Assembly (NCBI GenBank): GCA_024278955.1
Contig: JAJRSE010000074.1
Location: forward strand, 29,792 to 93,791
From: Planctomycetota bacterium
GTDB lineage: Bacteria > Planctomycetota > Planctomycetia > Pirellulales > Lacipirellulaceae
Length of the DNA stretch: 64,000 nucleotides
Reading direction: 5' to 3'
In this document: in pieces, positions 1 to 10,522 of the stretch
Numbering within the stretch: the stretch's first letter is position 1
Layout of the letters: every line of letters starts with the position of its first letter
The notes under the pieces: generated by a model
The model's input: only the letters and a program-made list of their open reading frames with translations
Databases searched by the model: none
What the model was told of the DNA's origin: nothing
Program-made: the position numbers and the translations under genes

Positions 1-1183
1 GACCTCGCCCTCCGACCAAAGTCCCCTGGCCGAGGCTCGATCGGATACTCTTCTGTGTCGATCTCATAAGAAAAAGCACCGCAAAAGCGGTCGAGCAGGG
101 CTTTCCCGATCTGCCAAGCCAGCTTCCATCCTCCGCTTGTTTTCTCTTGAGGTATTGATACCCGTCCTGATACCACTTCGGTTCGTCGGGAGCATCTCCG
201 GTTAAGAGTTCATCAAAGCTTTTGAAGCGTTCGAGCGAGTAGAGAAGGTAGCAGGGATAGTGCCAGGTACTTAACAAACTAGCCTGGGAATTTTTTTGAT
301 ACCATTTTCGTCCCCTGGTAATGGCTTCGTTCAGGCGGCCTCGATCAACGGCACTGCCATGGAGTGTGCGCACCACTTTGTCTGCGGAGGCTTCAACTCG
401 CTTTAAGGAAGAAGGGAGATGGTTATTTTGAGTTGCCGCATCTTGCGGAGTCACTTCCGTGGTCAATCTTCCGGCAGGCTGAGTTAGCCCCATAACATTC
501 GCAAGAATCATCGTGCTGCCGAGTCCTGCTGCCAGCATGCTTAGCGAAGTTTCGTTTTGTTTGACAAGCGATTCGCCTTGGGGATCTTTTCCCTGGTATC
601 CCCATACCCCTGAGGGGTCTTGGGTACGCAAGAGCCAGTTGAGACAGTTCTCGACGGAGTCGACCTTAGGAGAGATCCCGGCTTGGAGCATCTGCCAGTA
701 GCTCAGTGCTGCGTATTGTGTTTGCGAAGTGTCTCCTGTGGCAGAATTCGGGTATCCCCAACCCCCATGAGATTTCTGGGCCTGCGCAAGCGCCCCAGCG
801 TAGCGGCTAATCAACTCGCGGTGTTTGGAAGGGTCGAGTTCTGAAAGAAAGATTACCGCTAATCCCCAGTGGTAAACCCTTTCTCGACCAAGCTTCAAGG
901 GATCGGTCGACTTGCAAGCCTGTAATGCATCGGCAATGCGAGGATGATCGGGAGAGACGCCTTCTTTTATGAACGCCAAGGCAATCAAGCACTTGCCACC
1001 CAGGCGACCCTCTGAGGTGGTTTCAAGAAAGTTGAGGCCTTTCTTAATCAGCTCGCGAACCTCAGGGCTTTCGGGCGTGACCGCTTTGGTATCTCCAGCA
1101 AAAATTCCCTGGCAAAGAATTAAGGAGGCGAGAATAAAAAGAGTTTGGCAACGGAATGCAAAGCGTCTGGGCTTTGACCGCAT
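1..1183 (-). CDS. Secreted prenyltransferase/squalene-oxidase-repeat protein (3' end missing)
   Basis: The minus frame is open from an ATG at 1183 to the left edge, giving about 394 residues and no stop, so the C-terminus lies outside the window. It begins with a basic n-region and a hydrophobic stretch (FILASLILCQGIFA), a plausible signal peptide. Repeats of the squalene-cyclase/prenyltransferase alpha-alpha barrel type follow, including HGGWGYPNS, GVWGYQGK and, near the edge, AEDGSWLG. The family is known for terpene cyclases, but secreted planctomycete members usually lack proven enzyme activity, so no substrate is assigned. In-frame ATGs also lie upstream (for example 1231), but 1183 places the signal peptide at the N-terminus. 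It resembles the protein at 7426-8529 in fold type, not closely in sequence. An antisense open frame at 969-1562 is a shadow. Confidence 0.85.
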   Translation of the reverse strand, partial: MRSKPRRFAFRCQTLFILASLILCQGIFAGDTKAVTPESPEVRELIKKGLNFLETTSEGRLGGKCLIALAFIKEGVSPDHPRIADALQACKSTDPLKLGRERVYHWGLAVIFLSELDPSKHRELISRYAGALAQAQKSHGGWGYPNSATGDTSQTQYAALSYWQMLQAGISPKVDSVENCLNWLLRTQDPSGVWGYQGKDPQGESLVKQNETSLSMLAAGLGSTMILANVMGLTQPAGRLTTEVTPQDAATQNNHLPSSLKRVEASADKVVRTLHGSAVDRGRLNEAITRGRKWYQKNSQASLLSTWHYPCYLLYSLERFKSFDELLTGDAPDEPKWYQDGYQYLKRKQAEDGSWLGRSGKPCSTAFAVLFLMRSTQKSIRSSLGQGTLVGGRG

Positions 1184-1351
1184 CGTCCCGGCTAATGGCG
1201 GGCAGTTGCAAAGCGCGCATCTGTACATATCAGCCATAGAAGACCTGTTGATTCTCTACCCGTGTTCCAAGAAAGATAGGCGGCAACAAACACGAAGCAA
1301 CCAGTTGCCTAGCCTATGGGATTGGCTACTTAGCAAGGTAGGCTGCTGGAG

Positions 1352-1387
1352 ATTCCGGCGAGAATTGCCTCATGGTTTCGCCGGAAT
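1352..1387. other. Stem-loop with 10-bp perfect stem
   Basis: ATTCCGGCGA (1352-1361) is matched by TCGCCGGAAT (1378-1387) around a 16-base loop. It lies in the 344-bp gap between the divergent edge gene and the tRNA gene. No T-run follows on either strand, so an operator or an RNA structure is as likely as a terminator. Apart from this and the tRNA promoter I see nothing else in the gap. Confidence 0.5.
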
Positions 1388-1463
1388 AGGATGCTTGCAC
1401 CAGTTGGGCTCATTAGACTGGCAGAAACCCGAATGTCAAGCAAGCGAAAGCCGGCGAGGAGAA

Positions 1464-1492
1464 TTGACATCCCGCTCGCAGCAACTTACTAT
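1464..1492 (+). promoter_or_regulatory. Sigma70-type promoter of tRNA-Phe
   Basis: A perfect TTGACA (1464-1469) is followed by a 17-bp spacer and TACTAT (1487-1492, four of six consensus bases). Transcription would begin near 1499, about 30 bp before the mature tRNA end. It is the clearest housekeeping promoter in the window. Confidence 0.7.
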
Positions 1493-1527
1493 GTGGGGCT
1501 TCCAGACATTCGGCAGAGTGCAAGGAA

Positions 1528-1600
1528 GGTCAGGTAGCTCAGTTGGTAGAGCAATGGACTGAAAATCCATGTGTCGGCGGTTCGAGCCCGCCCCTGACCA
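1528..1600 (+). tRNA. tRNA-Phe (anticodon GAA)
   Basis: The 73-base gene folds as a complete cloverleaf. The acceptor arm pairs GGTCAGG with CCTGACC, the D arm is GCTC/GAGC, the anticodon stem is ATGGA/TCCAT around the loop CTGAAAA (anticodon GAA), and the T arm is GGCGG/CCGCC around TTCGAGC. The discriminator base is A. The 3' CCA tail is not encoded; the gene is followed by a short T-run (CTTTTTCTT) that may help termination. Confidence 0.97.
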
Positions 1601-1683
1601 CTTTTTCTTAGAGCCTACTATTCTTTGAGGCTAGCCAGATCGCTTCGCGATGAGGTCACCTTGCCCTCGCTGCTTGGTTTTCG

Positions 1684-1746
1684 GGTGCCACTGCTGGCTT
1701 GTCCAGCAGTGCGAAGCGGGTACCAGGCGTCCACTGCTGGAGCACC
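1684..1746. repeat. Compound palindromic intergenic repeat (REP-like)
   Basis: The core is CCACTGCTGG (1688-1697) with its inverted partner CCAGCAGTG (1703-1711), then another direct copy, CCACTGCTGG, at 1731-1740. Outer GGTGC (1684-1688) and GCACC (1742-1746) are also inverted copies. It lies in the 296-bp gap between tRNA-Phe and the HU-like gene. I recall similar CACTGCTGG-containing intergenic sequences in other Pirellulales genomes, but that is memory and not a search. Nothing suggests that it is translated. Confidence 0.6.
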
Positions 1747-1896
1747 TCAATTTCTGGGCAATAGGGGCACCTTTAGCGCATGAAAAAACCGCTCTCTGGT
1801 GCGATTCTCGTGGCTGGGCGACCAGGCACTCTACGAAGCGAACCTTTGAGCGGTAATTAGCTTAGTTTTTCGGTTTCTAAGCCGCTAAACTCAACT

Positions 1897-2217
1897 CTAT
1901 AAAACCATGTCTTTCAGCTTCTTTAGCGGGCGAACCTTTACCACATTTCGGGCAGGCTTTGCCTTGAAAATGGTCTTCTCTCCCGTGAAAGGATTGACAC
2001 CCTCTCGCTCGGGGGTTGCCGGCTTGTTTTGAACAACGATCTTGCACAGGCCTGGCAGGGTGAACGTCAGTGCGCCGGTCTTGCCGAGTGCCTTGCCGAT
2101 TTCATCGTTCAAGGCATCGAAGACAGCGCTGACGTCTTTTTTCGCCAATCCGGTGCTCTCCGAGATGTTGTTGTAAATTTCAGTCTTGGTAGGTGGCTTT
2201 GCTGCGGCTTCTGTCAT
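1897..2217 (-). CDS. HU-family DNA-binding protein
   Basis: This 106-residue protein is a histone-like HU/IHF family member that would bind and bend DNA in the nucleoid. An N-terminal stretch rich in Ala and Lys (MTEAAAKPPTKTEIYNNI) leads into the HU helices (SESTGLAKKDVSAVFDALN) and the beta-arm signature GVNPFTGEKTIFKAKPARN. HU is usually about 90 residues, so it has a short N-terminal extension. The start at 2217 is preceded by GAGGAGGG, a strong ribosome site; the frame stays open further upstream to 2397, but that part shows no family similarity. The gene is monocistronic, and its neighbours are a tRNA gene and a divergent long gene. Confidence 0.92.
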   Translation of the reverse strand: MTEAAAKPPTKTEIYNNISESTGLAKKDVSAVFDALNDEIGKALGKTGALTFTLPGLCKIVVQNKPATPEREGVNPFTGEKTIFKAKPARNVVKVRPLKKLKDMVL

Positions 2218-2368
2218 TTTTGAAACCCTCCTCAGTGTTTGTGGGGTGCTTGTGGGTGGTGTTTGTAAATGGTCTGGATATTCGGGACGTCCTAGAAATC
2301 TAGCATCCCGTGGACCCTTAGTGCTGACTTTTAAGATTGCTGGCACTAAATTACAAGCCGTATTGACA

Positions 2369-2395
2369 GAAATACCGGCAAAAACAGGGTATTTC
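2369..2395. promoter_or_regulatory. Inverted repeat upstream of the HU-like gene, possible operator/promoter
   Basis: GAAATACC (2369-2376) and GGTATTTC (2388-2395) form a perfect 8-bp inverted repeat. On the minus strand a TTGAAA/TATTTC pair with a 17-bp spacer overlaps it, which would make it a promoter-overlapping operator with a leader of about 145 nt before the HU start. The -10 match is poor, so this is tentative. Confidence 0.35.
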
Positions 2396-2769
2396 AATGA
2401 AATCGTCCGGAAAAAGAGCCGACGGCGAGGAAATAGGCGCTTTTGGAGGATGGGGGTGACCGAAGTAGATACCCCCCGTTGGGGTGGTTTTAATCGAAAC
2501 CCTCAACCGAATTGATCTATTTTGACATGCGATGTAAACTTATGATGGCAAATACGTTACGCCACTTGTGCTGTCTCAGTGCCAGCTAGGTTCCTAGTCA
2601 CTGCGCTCTTGGAAGAGCTTTTTGGGAACTTTGCAAGGCCGTCCAGCTTCCAAGTTATGTGTCGCAGCCTGTTGCTATGCCAATTACCAGTCGTATGTCG
2701 CTGTGACTAGCTCTGGTCGGCCCTTTTCGGCATCAGGATGCTGGCAGAAGGAGAAAGGACGGTCCATCA
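2396..2769. other. Long upstream region of the central cluster
   Basis: This non-coding stretch of about 370 bp lies between the possible HU operator and the PQQ-propeller gene. It contains a small perfect hairpin, GCTCTT-GG-AAGAGC followed by five T, near 2607, which looks like a weak terminator or attenuator, and a CCCC/GGGG hairpin near 2473. A TTGACA with a TATGAT only 13 bp away near 2520-2545 is too closely spaced to be a normal sigma70 promoter. No credible gene is present. Confidence 0.4.
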
Positions 2770-5700
2770 ATGCCTGCGTTAGTTAAAAACGCTCATGTAC
2801 CCATGCCGCTGCGCGTCTGCTCGCTGATTGCCTGCCTAGCCGTTTGCGCGGCTGGTTCGCTTTGCTGGGCTCAGGCCAAGCCGGACGCATCTGCACTCGG
2901 AAATGGCGAACAAGAGTACTGGGGCGTATTCCTGCCGACCGATCGCCTGCTTTCTCGAGGAATTCATCAAGCCAAAAAGCATATTGCAAAAGGCGAGTTC
3001 ACTCGGGCTATCCGTTTTCTCGACGAATTGCTCAATCCTAGCAAAGAAGATGCCTTCGTTAAGCTCGAAGGCACAGAAGAGTATGTTGGGCTCAAGGAAA
3101 CCGCCCGGAAGATTCTCAGAGACTTGCCTCCCGAGGGTCGTGAAGCCTACGAGACAACATTTGCGCCGGTAGCGCGTCGCAATTTGCGCAAGGCCGTGGA
3201 ATCTGGAGATGTCGAAGCCTTAGAACAAGTCTCCCTGCGGTACTTCTTCACGCCAGCTGGTTTTGAAGCCACCCTGCTGATGGCTGCGAACGAGGCAGAC
3301 CAAGGGCGGCACTTTGCTGCGGCATTGGCTTACCAACAGCTCCTCGATACTCCCGAGGCGGCAAGGCGTTTTCAACCTCAGCTTTCGATCATGGCCGCCT
3401 GCAGTTGGCTCGCGATGGACGATCAGCCGCGGGCGCAAAAGTTGATCGAAAATCTTCGGAGTGAGGGATACAAAAGCGTAAACATTGCAGGCAACGATTT
3501 TCGGCTAGACCAAATGGGCGAACATCCGCTCGACTGGCTCAAGCAGACCATTGGTACTCCGATAATTCAGGCGATCGTGCCAGAAGATCAATGGCTGACC
3601 TTTGGAGGCAACGCTGCGAGAAATGGACAAGTAGCGGGAGGCCTGCCCCATATGCGCGTTCGCTGGGAGGCCCGGCTGTTGTCGCATCACCGCTTGGAAG
3701 CCCTGCACAGCGATCTCTTGGCAGATCGAATACGCGGACAAAAGCCGGTTCCTGTTGCTGCTACTCCGCTAGCCGTTGAGAACCTCATTATCACTCGCTC
3801 GGCGCACAACTTGGTAGCAGTCGATTTTCAGACGGGAAAATTTATCTGGCAAGTCGAGCCGCAACGTGTGCCCGAGTTCAAGACCCTACTTAGCGCCCCC
3901 GGCAACAACCCAGAAGACGGATCGAGAGTGCGGCCAACCCGATCGTTCTCGAATCGGATTTGGGAAGACCGCCTCTACAATAGCCTTAGCAGCGATGGCC
4001 AGCGTGTTTACGTTATCCGCGATCTTTCGCTTCCTTCGTCGAACGGCTACGAAGGATTCGCAGGACGGTTTAGGAACGGGCACCCGTCGACTGTGGGCTC
4101 TGGCGGGACCAATCGGCTGTGTGCTTTCGATCTAGCGACCCAAGGCAAGCTGGTTTGGGAAATCGATGGCGCTGCTGCCCAAGGCGATTTTGAAGGAGCC
4201 TTTTTTCTTGGTTCTCCTTTGGCTGTCGGAGAATCGCTCTACTGTTTGGTCGAGATAAAGAGTGCCGTTTATCTGGTCGCGGTCGATCGGTTGACCGGCA
4301 AGTTGCTATCTCGCCAACAACTGGCAAACTTAGAGAACGGAATTCTGCACGATCCCCGACGCCGCTTGCAGGCCTCGGTGCCTTCCTACGAAGATGGAAT
4401 CTTAGTCTGCCCGACGGGCGCTGGAGTTGTGGTAGGAGTGGATTTGGCGAAAAACGCTCTTGCCTGGGCTTATCGCTATCAAACCAACCAAACGCTCTTA
4501 ACGCCCTTCACCACGCACCGCAATCAGAGCCAGTCCAACGAGATTCGATGGATCGATAGCGTCGCTACGATCGCTAATGGTTGCGTCGTACTGACCCCAC
4601 CCGAATCGAATTATTTACATTGCCTTGATCTGTCGACTGGCAAATTGCTTTGGAAGCAAAATCGCGAACAACATTTGTTTGTCGCGGGTGTTCATCAAGA
4701 CCGAGTCTTGCTCGTTGGGAGTCGCGATCTCACCGCAGTTCGACTATCCAATGGAGAGCCGGTCTGGGAATCCGTCCGCATAGAGCTTCCTGAAGAGAGC
4801 ACGCCGACGGGGCGAGGTTTTTTCAGCAAGGGACAATACTTTCTTCCGTTATCGTCGGCTGAGGTGGTGGCTGTTGATATGGAGTTAGGGACGATTGTCG
4901 ATCGCGCGATCGCACGCGATGGCCAAGTCCTGGGGAATCTTGTCTGCCACAAGGGAGCCGTCTTGTCGCAAAACGGGCACTTTCTCGACCGTTTCGATCA
5001 AATTGATGTTCTGCGAAATTCGTCTGAAGAACTCTTGGCCAAGGACCCAACCGATTCAGAAGCTTTACGAACCTTAGGAGAGATCGCCTACAACGAGGGA
5101 CAAATTTCGCAATCGATTGACTTGCTTCAACAGGCCTACCAATCGTCGCCAGAAGATTTGCGAACTCAAGAAGTCTTGATTGAAGCCTTGGTCATCGCAT
5201 TAGACGAAAATTTCGCCACCTTCCGCGATCAGTTACCGTTGCTGCGAAAACTTCAAGACTCTTCCGAAAGTAGCCAGTTTACGCTGTTAAGACTCGAAGC
5301 ACACGGGCGGCTAAAAATTGGAGACCCTGTGGGGGCGTTTGAAGTTTGCTTGTTGCTTTTTGAGGGAGACCATGCCGCGAGCGGATTCTTGAGTCTTGGG
5401 CGTCACCACGAGGTGGAGCTTTCCCGCTGGTTGCGGGCAGAAACGTCTGCAATTTGGCAGCAAGCGAGTGGCCCTGAACGAGAACAAATTGCTGTGTTGC
5501 TCCAGAAGGTAATCGACCAACTCCCTAAGCAATCGGGAACAGGCGAGCATCGGCGGTTGGTCGAGTGTATGGGCAATCTTGAAGGGATGCTCTCGGTCGT
5601 ATTGAAGCTAGCCAAACATTATGCCGAAGAGGGGAAGACACTTGAGTCGCAGCAGCTTCTTTTGCGGTTGACCGAGTCGGGTATCGAAGGAATTCTGGGA

Positions 5701-7383
5701 ACCGTTCATGCCGAAGCGGTTGCCCTTTGTTCGCTTGCTCTGCACCAAGCAAATTTGCCTCGGTTGGCGTTTCCATTCGACCAGCAGCTACGCGGCAGCT
5801 TGGCTGGAATTATTTGTCTCGAAGGAAAAACGGGGAACGAATGCTTCGAGCAGTGGGGGGCCGACGCAGGCAATGCAACATGGCCTTATGGCAAAGTCGA
5901 GGTGTCAAAGATCTCTCCGAAGCGCGACCAAGTTGTGAACAACATGGTAGCTTCGCAATGGGGGATACGTTTAGAACGGTGCGACGAAGTCTTGGGACGT
6001 AGCAACATTGTTTTTTCGCCGATTAAAAGCGAAGTGGTGGTCTACGACAGCTTAGGAAACGAATTCTACCGAGCCTCGTTAGCCAATCGAAAACGGATGC
6101 GCGGAATCGGTTCGACCCAGGTCTATGCGGTCTCTCGGGGGAATTTGCTGCTCGTTTCGTTTGGTCGACAATTGGCTGCGTTCGACACTTTGGCTTCTGA
6201 CGGTGAGCCCCTCTGGCGAAAAGAAGTAACCAATACGCTTAGCGTGCCGTACCAACCGATACGCGTTCGTGGTGCGCAACAAGGCAACCGTCCAGGGAGT
6301 TTTCGTTCGTCTCGGGCTCAAGTCGATGGAAAGTGGGTTGGTGTGATCGGCCCACTAACTCGCGATAGCTGTATTTTCCAGGACCAACACAAATTAACAT
6401 GCGTCGACTCCCAGACGGGAGAGGTGCGCTGGACACGCAGCGACGTCCCTGCTGGCTGCGATCTCTATGGCGATGAAGACTACGTTTTTGTCGTGCCTCC
6501 TTCGAGTCGTAATGCTTTGGTTTTCAGTACCGTTGATGGTCGAAGTGTGAGCCAAGTTTCAGTTCCTCCTTGGGAAGAGCAGCTCGCGACGATTGGCCGC
6601 AATGTCATCCGCTGGCGCACTCGCGTCGATGGCCGACGCGAACTTTTTTGCTTCGATGCTTTTGCTGGAAAGACGCTCTGGCGGTACGACTTCGAGACCG
6701 CTGCCAAAGTTGATATTGCGATGGGTCGATACGTTGCCGTGGTTGAGCCCCGGGGTCACGGCCATATTATCGACGCACACGAGGGTCGCAGAATCGTCGA
6801 TCAAGAAATTATTGCCTCACCGAAAGCCCAGCAAATCCACTTGCTTGCCGGCTCTGACCGATTTGTCTTGGCAATTCAGAAACCCTCTTCACAAAGAATG
6901 AACCCTCGTGTTACGCCGCTGAATCGAGTGGACTATCTTCTTATGGATGGGGAGGTCTACGTTTTCGACAAACAAACAGGGGCGCCTTCCTGGAAGCGGC
7001 CTGCCGAGGTCGACCATCAATCGTTCGTCCTCTCTCAACCCGTCGACGCGCCTGTGGTCGCCTTTGTCGGAAATATTGCGCGTCGAAGCAATCGAGGGAG
7101 CCAGCAAGGCATCAGCATGTTGATGTTGGAAAAAGCAACCGGGCGGCTTCTTTTCAGCGACGACGCTTTGCCGGCATCGCGAGGCAATTATTGTGCGATT
7201 TCTGCTTCGGGTGAAGAGGCCCATGAAGTGCTTATCGAGATGTCGAGCCAATCGATCCGACTCGCATTTACCGACAAAAAACGGCCTCCCGAACCGCCGG
7301 CTGTAGGCGACATAAAATCAAGTACCCAAAATGGACACAAGGGACTGCAAGGAATCGGTCGCAAGCTTTTGGGGGCCGGCTAG
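2770..7383 (+). CDS. Secreted double PQQ-like beta-propeller protein with TPR segments
   Basis: This 1,537-residue exported protein opens with a signal peptide (hydrophobic core LIACLAVCAAGSL, likely cleavage at CWA/QA); an internal ATG at 2803 would give a more compact one. Residues about 45-260 are helical and TPR-like. A first PQQ-type propeller spans about 275-740, with blades ending in motifs such as VDFQTGKFIWQ, LDLSTGKLLWKQ and VRLSNGEPVWE. A TPR block lies near 750-1000 (DPTDSEALRTLGEIAYNEGQ). A second propeller spans about 1080-1520 (VDSQTGEVRWTR, FDAFAGKTLWRYD, FDKQTGAPSWKRP). The repeats resemble BamB-like scaffolds and alcohol dehydrogenase propellers, but I see no dehydrogenase active site, so a binding or scaffold role is inferred. 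It is the first gene of the central cluster and is preceded by GGAGAAAGGA. Confidence 0.9.
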   Translation: MPALVKNAHVPMPLRVCSLIACLAVCAAGSLCWAQAKPDASALGNGEQEYWGVFLPTDRLLSRGIHQAKKHIAKGEFTRAIRFLDELLNPSKEDAFVKLEGTEEYVGLKETARKILRDLPPEGREAYETTFAPVARRNLRKAVESGDVEALEQVSLRYFFTPAGFEATLLMAANEADQGRHFAAALAYQQLLDTPEAARRFQPQLSIMAACSWLAMDDQPRAQKLIENLRSEGYKSVNIAGNDFRLDQMGEHPLDWLKQTIGTPIIQAIVPEDQWLTFGGNAARNGQVAGGLPHMRVRWEARLLSHHRLEALHSDLLADRIRGQKPVPVAATPLAVENLIITRSAHNLVAVDFQTGKFIWQVEPQRVPEFKTLLSAPGNNPEDGSRVRPTRSFSNRIWEDRLYNSLSSDGQRVYVIRDLSLPSSNGYEGFAGRFRNGHPSTVGSGGTNRLCAFDLATQGKLVWEIDGAAAQGDFEGAFFLGSPLAVGESLYCLVEIKSAVYLVAVDRLTGKLLSRQQLANLENGILHDPRRRLQASVPSYEDGILVCPTGAGVVVGVDLAKNALAWAYRYQTNQTLLTPFTTHRNQSQSNEIRWIDSVATIANGCVVLTPPESNYLHCLDLSTGKLLWKQNREQHLFVAGVHQDRVLLVGSRDLTAVRLSNGEPVWESVRIELPEESTPTGRGFFSKGQYFLPLSSAEVVAVDMELGTIVDRAIARDGQVLGNLVCHKGAVLSQNGHFLDRFDQIDVLRNSSEELLAKDPTDSEALRTLGEIAYNEGQISQSIDLLQQAYQSSPEDLRTQEVLIEALVIALDENFATFRDQLPLLRKLQDSSESSQFTLLRLEAHGRLKIGDPVGAFEVCLLLFEGDHAASGFLSLGRHHEVELSRWLRAETSAIWQQASGPEREQIAVLLQKVIDQLPKQSGTGEHRRLVECMGNLEGMLSVVLKLAKHYAEEGKTLESQQLLLRLTESGIEGILGTVHAEAVALCSLALHQANLPRLAFPFDQQLRGSLAGIICLEGKTGNECFEQWGADAGNATWPYGKVEVSKISPKRDQVVNNMVASQWGIRLERCDEVLGRSNIVFSPIKSEVVVYDSLGNEFYRASLANRKRMRGIGSTQVYAVSRGNLLLVSFGRQLAAFDTLASDGEPLWRKEVTNTLSVPYQPIRVRGAQQGNRPGSFRSSRAQVDGKWVGVIGPLTRDSCIFQDQHKLTCVDSQTGEVRWTRSDVPAGCDLYGDEDYVFVVPPSSRNALVFSTVDGRSVSQVSVPPWEEQLATIGRNVIRWRTRVDGRRELFCFDAFAGKTLWRYDFETAAKVDIAMGRYVAVVEPRGHGHIIDAHEGRRIVDQEIIASPKAQQIHLLAGSDRFVLAIQKPSSQRMNPRVTPLNRVDYLLMDGEVYVFDKQTGAPSWKRPAEVDHQSFVLSQPVDAPVVAFVGNIARRSNRGSQQGISMLMLEKATGRLLFSDDALPASRGNYCAISASGEEAHEVLIEMSSQSIRLAFTDKKRPPEPPAVGDIKSSTQNGHKGLQGIGRKLLGAG

Positions 7384-7425
7384 CTAGGGTTCGCGTTTGT
7401 CGCTTGTTTCGTCGATCAAAGGAAA

Positions 7426-8529
7426 TTGGAAGACACTGTTTTGAATTACACAACTTTTTACAACTCGGTGATTTGCTATTTGGCAAAAAAAGACCTTTGC
7501 CGGTTGCTGCTTGCCTGCTTGCTCGTGCTTGCGATAGGCCTCTCCGCTGTTCCCGCGGTCGCGTCGCTAAACGCCGAAACAGAAAAAACCGTCTCCGAGG
7601 GCCTTGATTGGCTCGCCTACCAGCAACACAAGGCAGGGCATTGGACCGCTCAGGGGAGATACCCGACCGCGATGACTTCGCTAGCCGGTTTGGCCTTTCT
7701 TTGCGAAGGTTCGACCACCACCCAAGGCTTGTATGCCGAGAATGTTCGTCGGGCAGTTGATTTCCTGACTCGCCGAAGTCGGAACAATGGGCTGATCGGA
7801 GATCATGATGACGAGCGCTACACTTACGGCCACGGGTTTGCGATGCTTTTTTTGTCGCAAGTGCTAGGCGAAGAAGAAGACCTTGAACGTCGCCTCGAAC
7901 TGATGACGGTTTTGACCAAGGCGGTCGAATTTACGGGCCGTGCTCAAACCCTTGCCGGAGGCTGGGGGTATGTCAGCTCGAAGGATGGAAACGGCTTTGA
8001 CGAGGGCTCCACGACCATCACCCAGGTGCAAGGTTTGCGCAGTTGTCGAAATGCGGGCATCCCGGTTCCCAAAGAAATTATCGACAAGGCCGTTAATTAC
8101 ATTCACAAATGCACCCATGCCGATGGCGGTGTGCAATACAGCTCGAAGGGAGGGGGCAGTCGCCCGGCAATTTCGGCGGCGGCGATCGCTTGTCTCTACA
8201 ACGCAGGAGAGTACGATGACAACTACGTCCCGAACATGCTGAAGTACTGTAAACAGCATCTCAAGCCTAACAACCGCGACAGCTTCGGACATTGGCACTA
8301 TGCACACTTCTACTACGCCCAAGTGATGTACCGCGAGGGAGGGGAACAGTGGGAAACTTATCGGCAAGCGATTAGCAAACGATTGCTAGCCGAGGCGGAG
8401 AAACTACAAATCGGCGACAACTTTGTGACGGTCTGGAAACAAGGCAACGTAGGCCCGGTTTACACGACCTCGCTAAACCTTATCATTTTGCAACTAGAGC
8501 GAGCCTGTTTGCCGGTTTATCAACGATAA
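7426..8529 (+). CDS. Secreted prenyltransferase/squalene-oxidase-repeat protein
   Basis: This protein of about 367 residues has no ATG near its start. TTG at 7426 follows AAAGGAAA directly, while TTG at 7441 has GGAAG at better spacing; the signal peptide (LLLACLLVLAIGLSAVPAVA) fits either. The mature part carries alpha-alpha barrel repeats: ISPEG-like spacing is absent, but QQHKAGHWTAQGRYPTAMTS, YTYGHGFAMLFLSQVLGEEE and AGGWGYVSSKDGN are typical of the squalene-cyclase/prenyltransferase repeat family. No Asp-rich DXDD cyclase motif is evident, so it is probably a non-enzymatic or unknown-substrate member. It lies 42 bp after the PQQ-propeller gene and 54 bp before moxR, so it is probably cotranscribed with both. 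Confidence 0.85.
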   Translation: MEDTVLNYTTFYNSVICYLAKKDLCRLLLACLLVLAIGLSAVPAVASLNAETEKTVSEGLDWLAYQQHKAGHWTAQGRYPTAMTSLAGLAFLCEGSTTTQGLYAENVRRAVDFLTRRSRNNGLIGDHDDERYTYGHGFAMLFLSQVLGEEEDLERRLELMTVLTKAVEFTGRAQTLAGGWGYVSSKDGNGFDEGSTTITQVQGLRSCRNAGIPVPKEIIDKAVNYIHKCTHADGGVQYSSKGGGSRPAISAAAIACLYNAGEYDDNYVPNMLKYCKQHLKPNNRDSFGHWHYAHFYYAQVMYREGGEQWETYRQAISKRLLAEAEKLQIGDNFVTVWKQGNVGPVYTTSLNLIILQLERACLPVYQR

Positions 8530-8583
8530 GTTCAATAGCAGCTTCTGATTAACAACCACCTACGAAACAATTGGCATTACGGA

Positions 8584-9639
<1,056 letters not shown>

Positions 9640-10522
9640 AGCGATACGACGAATTGGTCGGCTAGAGCTACGCGCTCGACATATCGTCGAAGGGCTGCTT
9701 AGCGGTATGCACCGCAGCCCTTACTACGGCCAATCAGTTGAGTTTTTGCAGCACCGCCAGTACGCCCCTGGCGACGACCTGCGCCATGTCGATTGGAAAG
9801 TCTGGGCCAAGCAAGACCGTCTGTACGTGAAACAGTTTGAAGAAGACACGAACATGCGTTGCACACTCATGGTCGACGTCTCGGCGAGTATGCAGTACGG
9901 TTCGGGACCATTGAGTAAATATGAATATGCGGCCACGGTCGCATCCAGCTTGGCCTATTTGCTGCTCAGACAACACGATACGGTCAGTTGCATTGCTTTC
10001 GACGAATCGATTCGTGCTCGGACTCCGATGCGCAGCAGGCAAACGCATCTCAAATCGATCGTCAAAGCACTTGACGCGAGTGAGCCTCAGCACAAAACCG
10101 ACACCGGGGCGATTCTACGCGAGATCGTTGAAGTAAGCCCTCGTCGCGGGATGATGATTCTGATTTCCGATTTATTGGGCGACGTAGAACCGGTTTTGCG
10201 AGGGCTTCGGCTTCTCCGCCAGCGTGGGCACGATGTGCTTGTGCTTCATATCATGGATGACGACGAATTGGATTTTCCTTTTGAAGGCCCAACGCGATTT
10301 GAAGGAATGGAAACACCAAACCACATGACGTGCAATCCGCGGGCACTGCGTGAGGGGTACTTAGCCGCCGTTGAAAAGTTCTTGACCACACTGCGCCGCG
10401 GCTGTGCCCGCGATGCGGTCGACTATGCGCTGGTTCGTACGAGCGAGCCATTAGATGCCGCGTTGGCTGCCTTTTTATCCAGCCGGATTGATTCAGCAAG
10501 AATTCATTAAGGAGAAAATCCC

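Noticed and set aside
969..1562. 197-residue plus-strand frame next to the tRNA
   Set aside because: It is antisense to a convincing exported protein and runs into tRNA-Phe; its sequence has no protein-like composition or family match.
2520..2545. TTGACA followed by TATGAT ahead of the central cluster
   Set aside because: The spacer is only 13 bp, which is too short for a sigma70 promoter, and the pair lies more than 200 bp from the gene.
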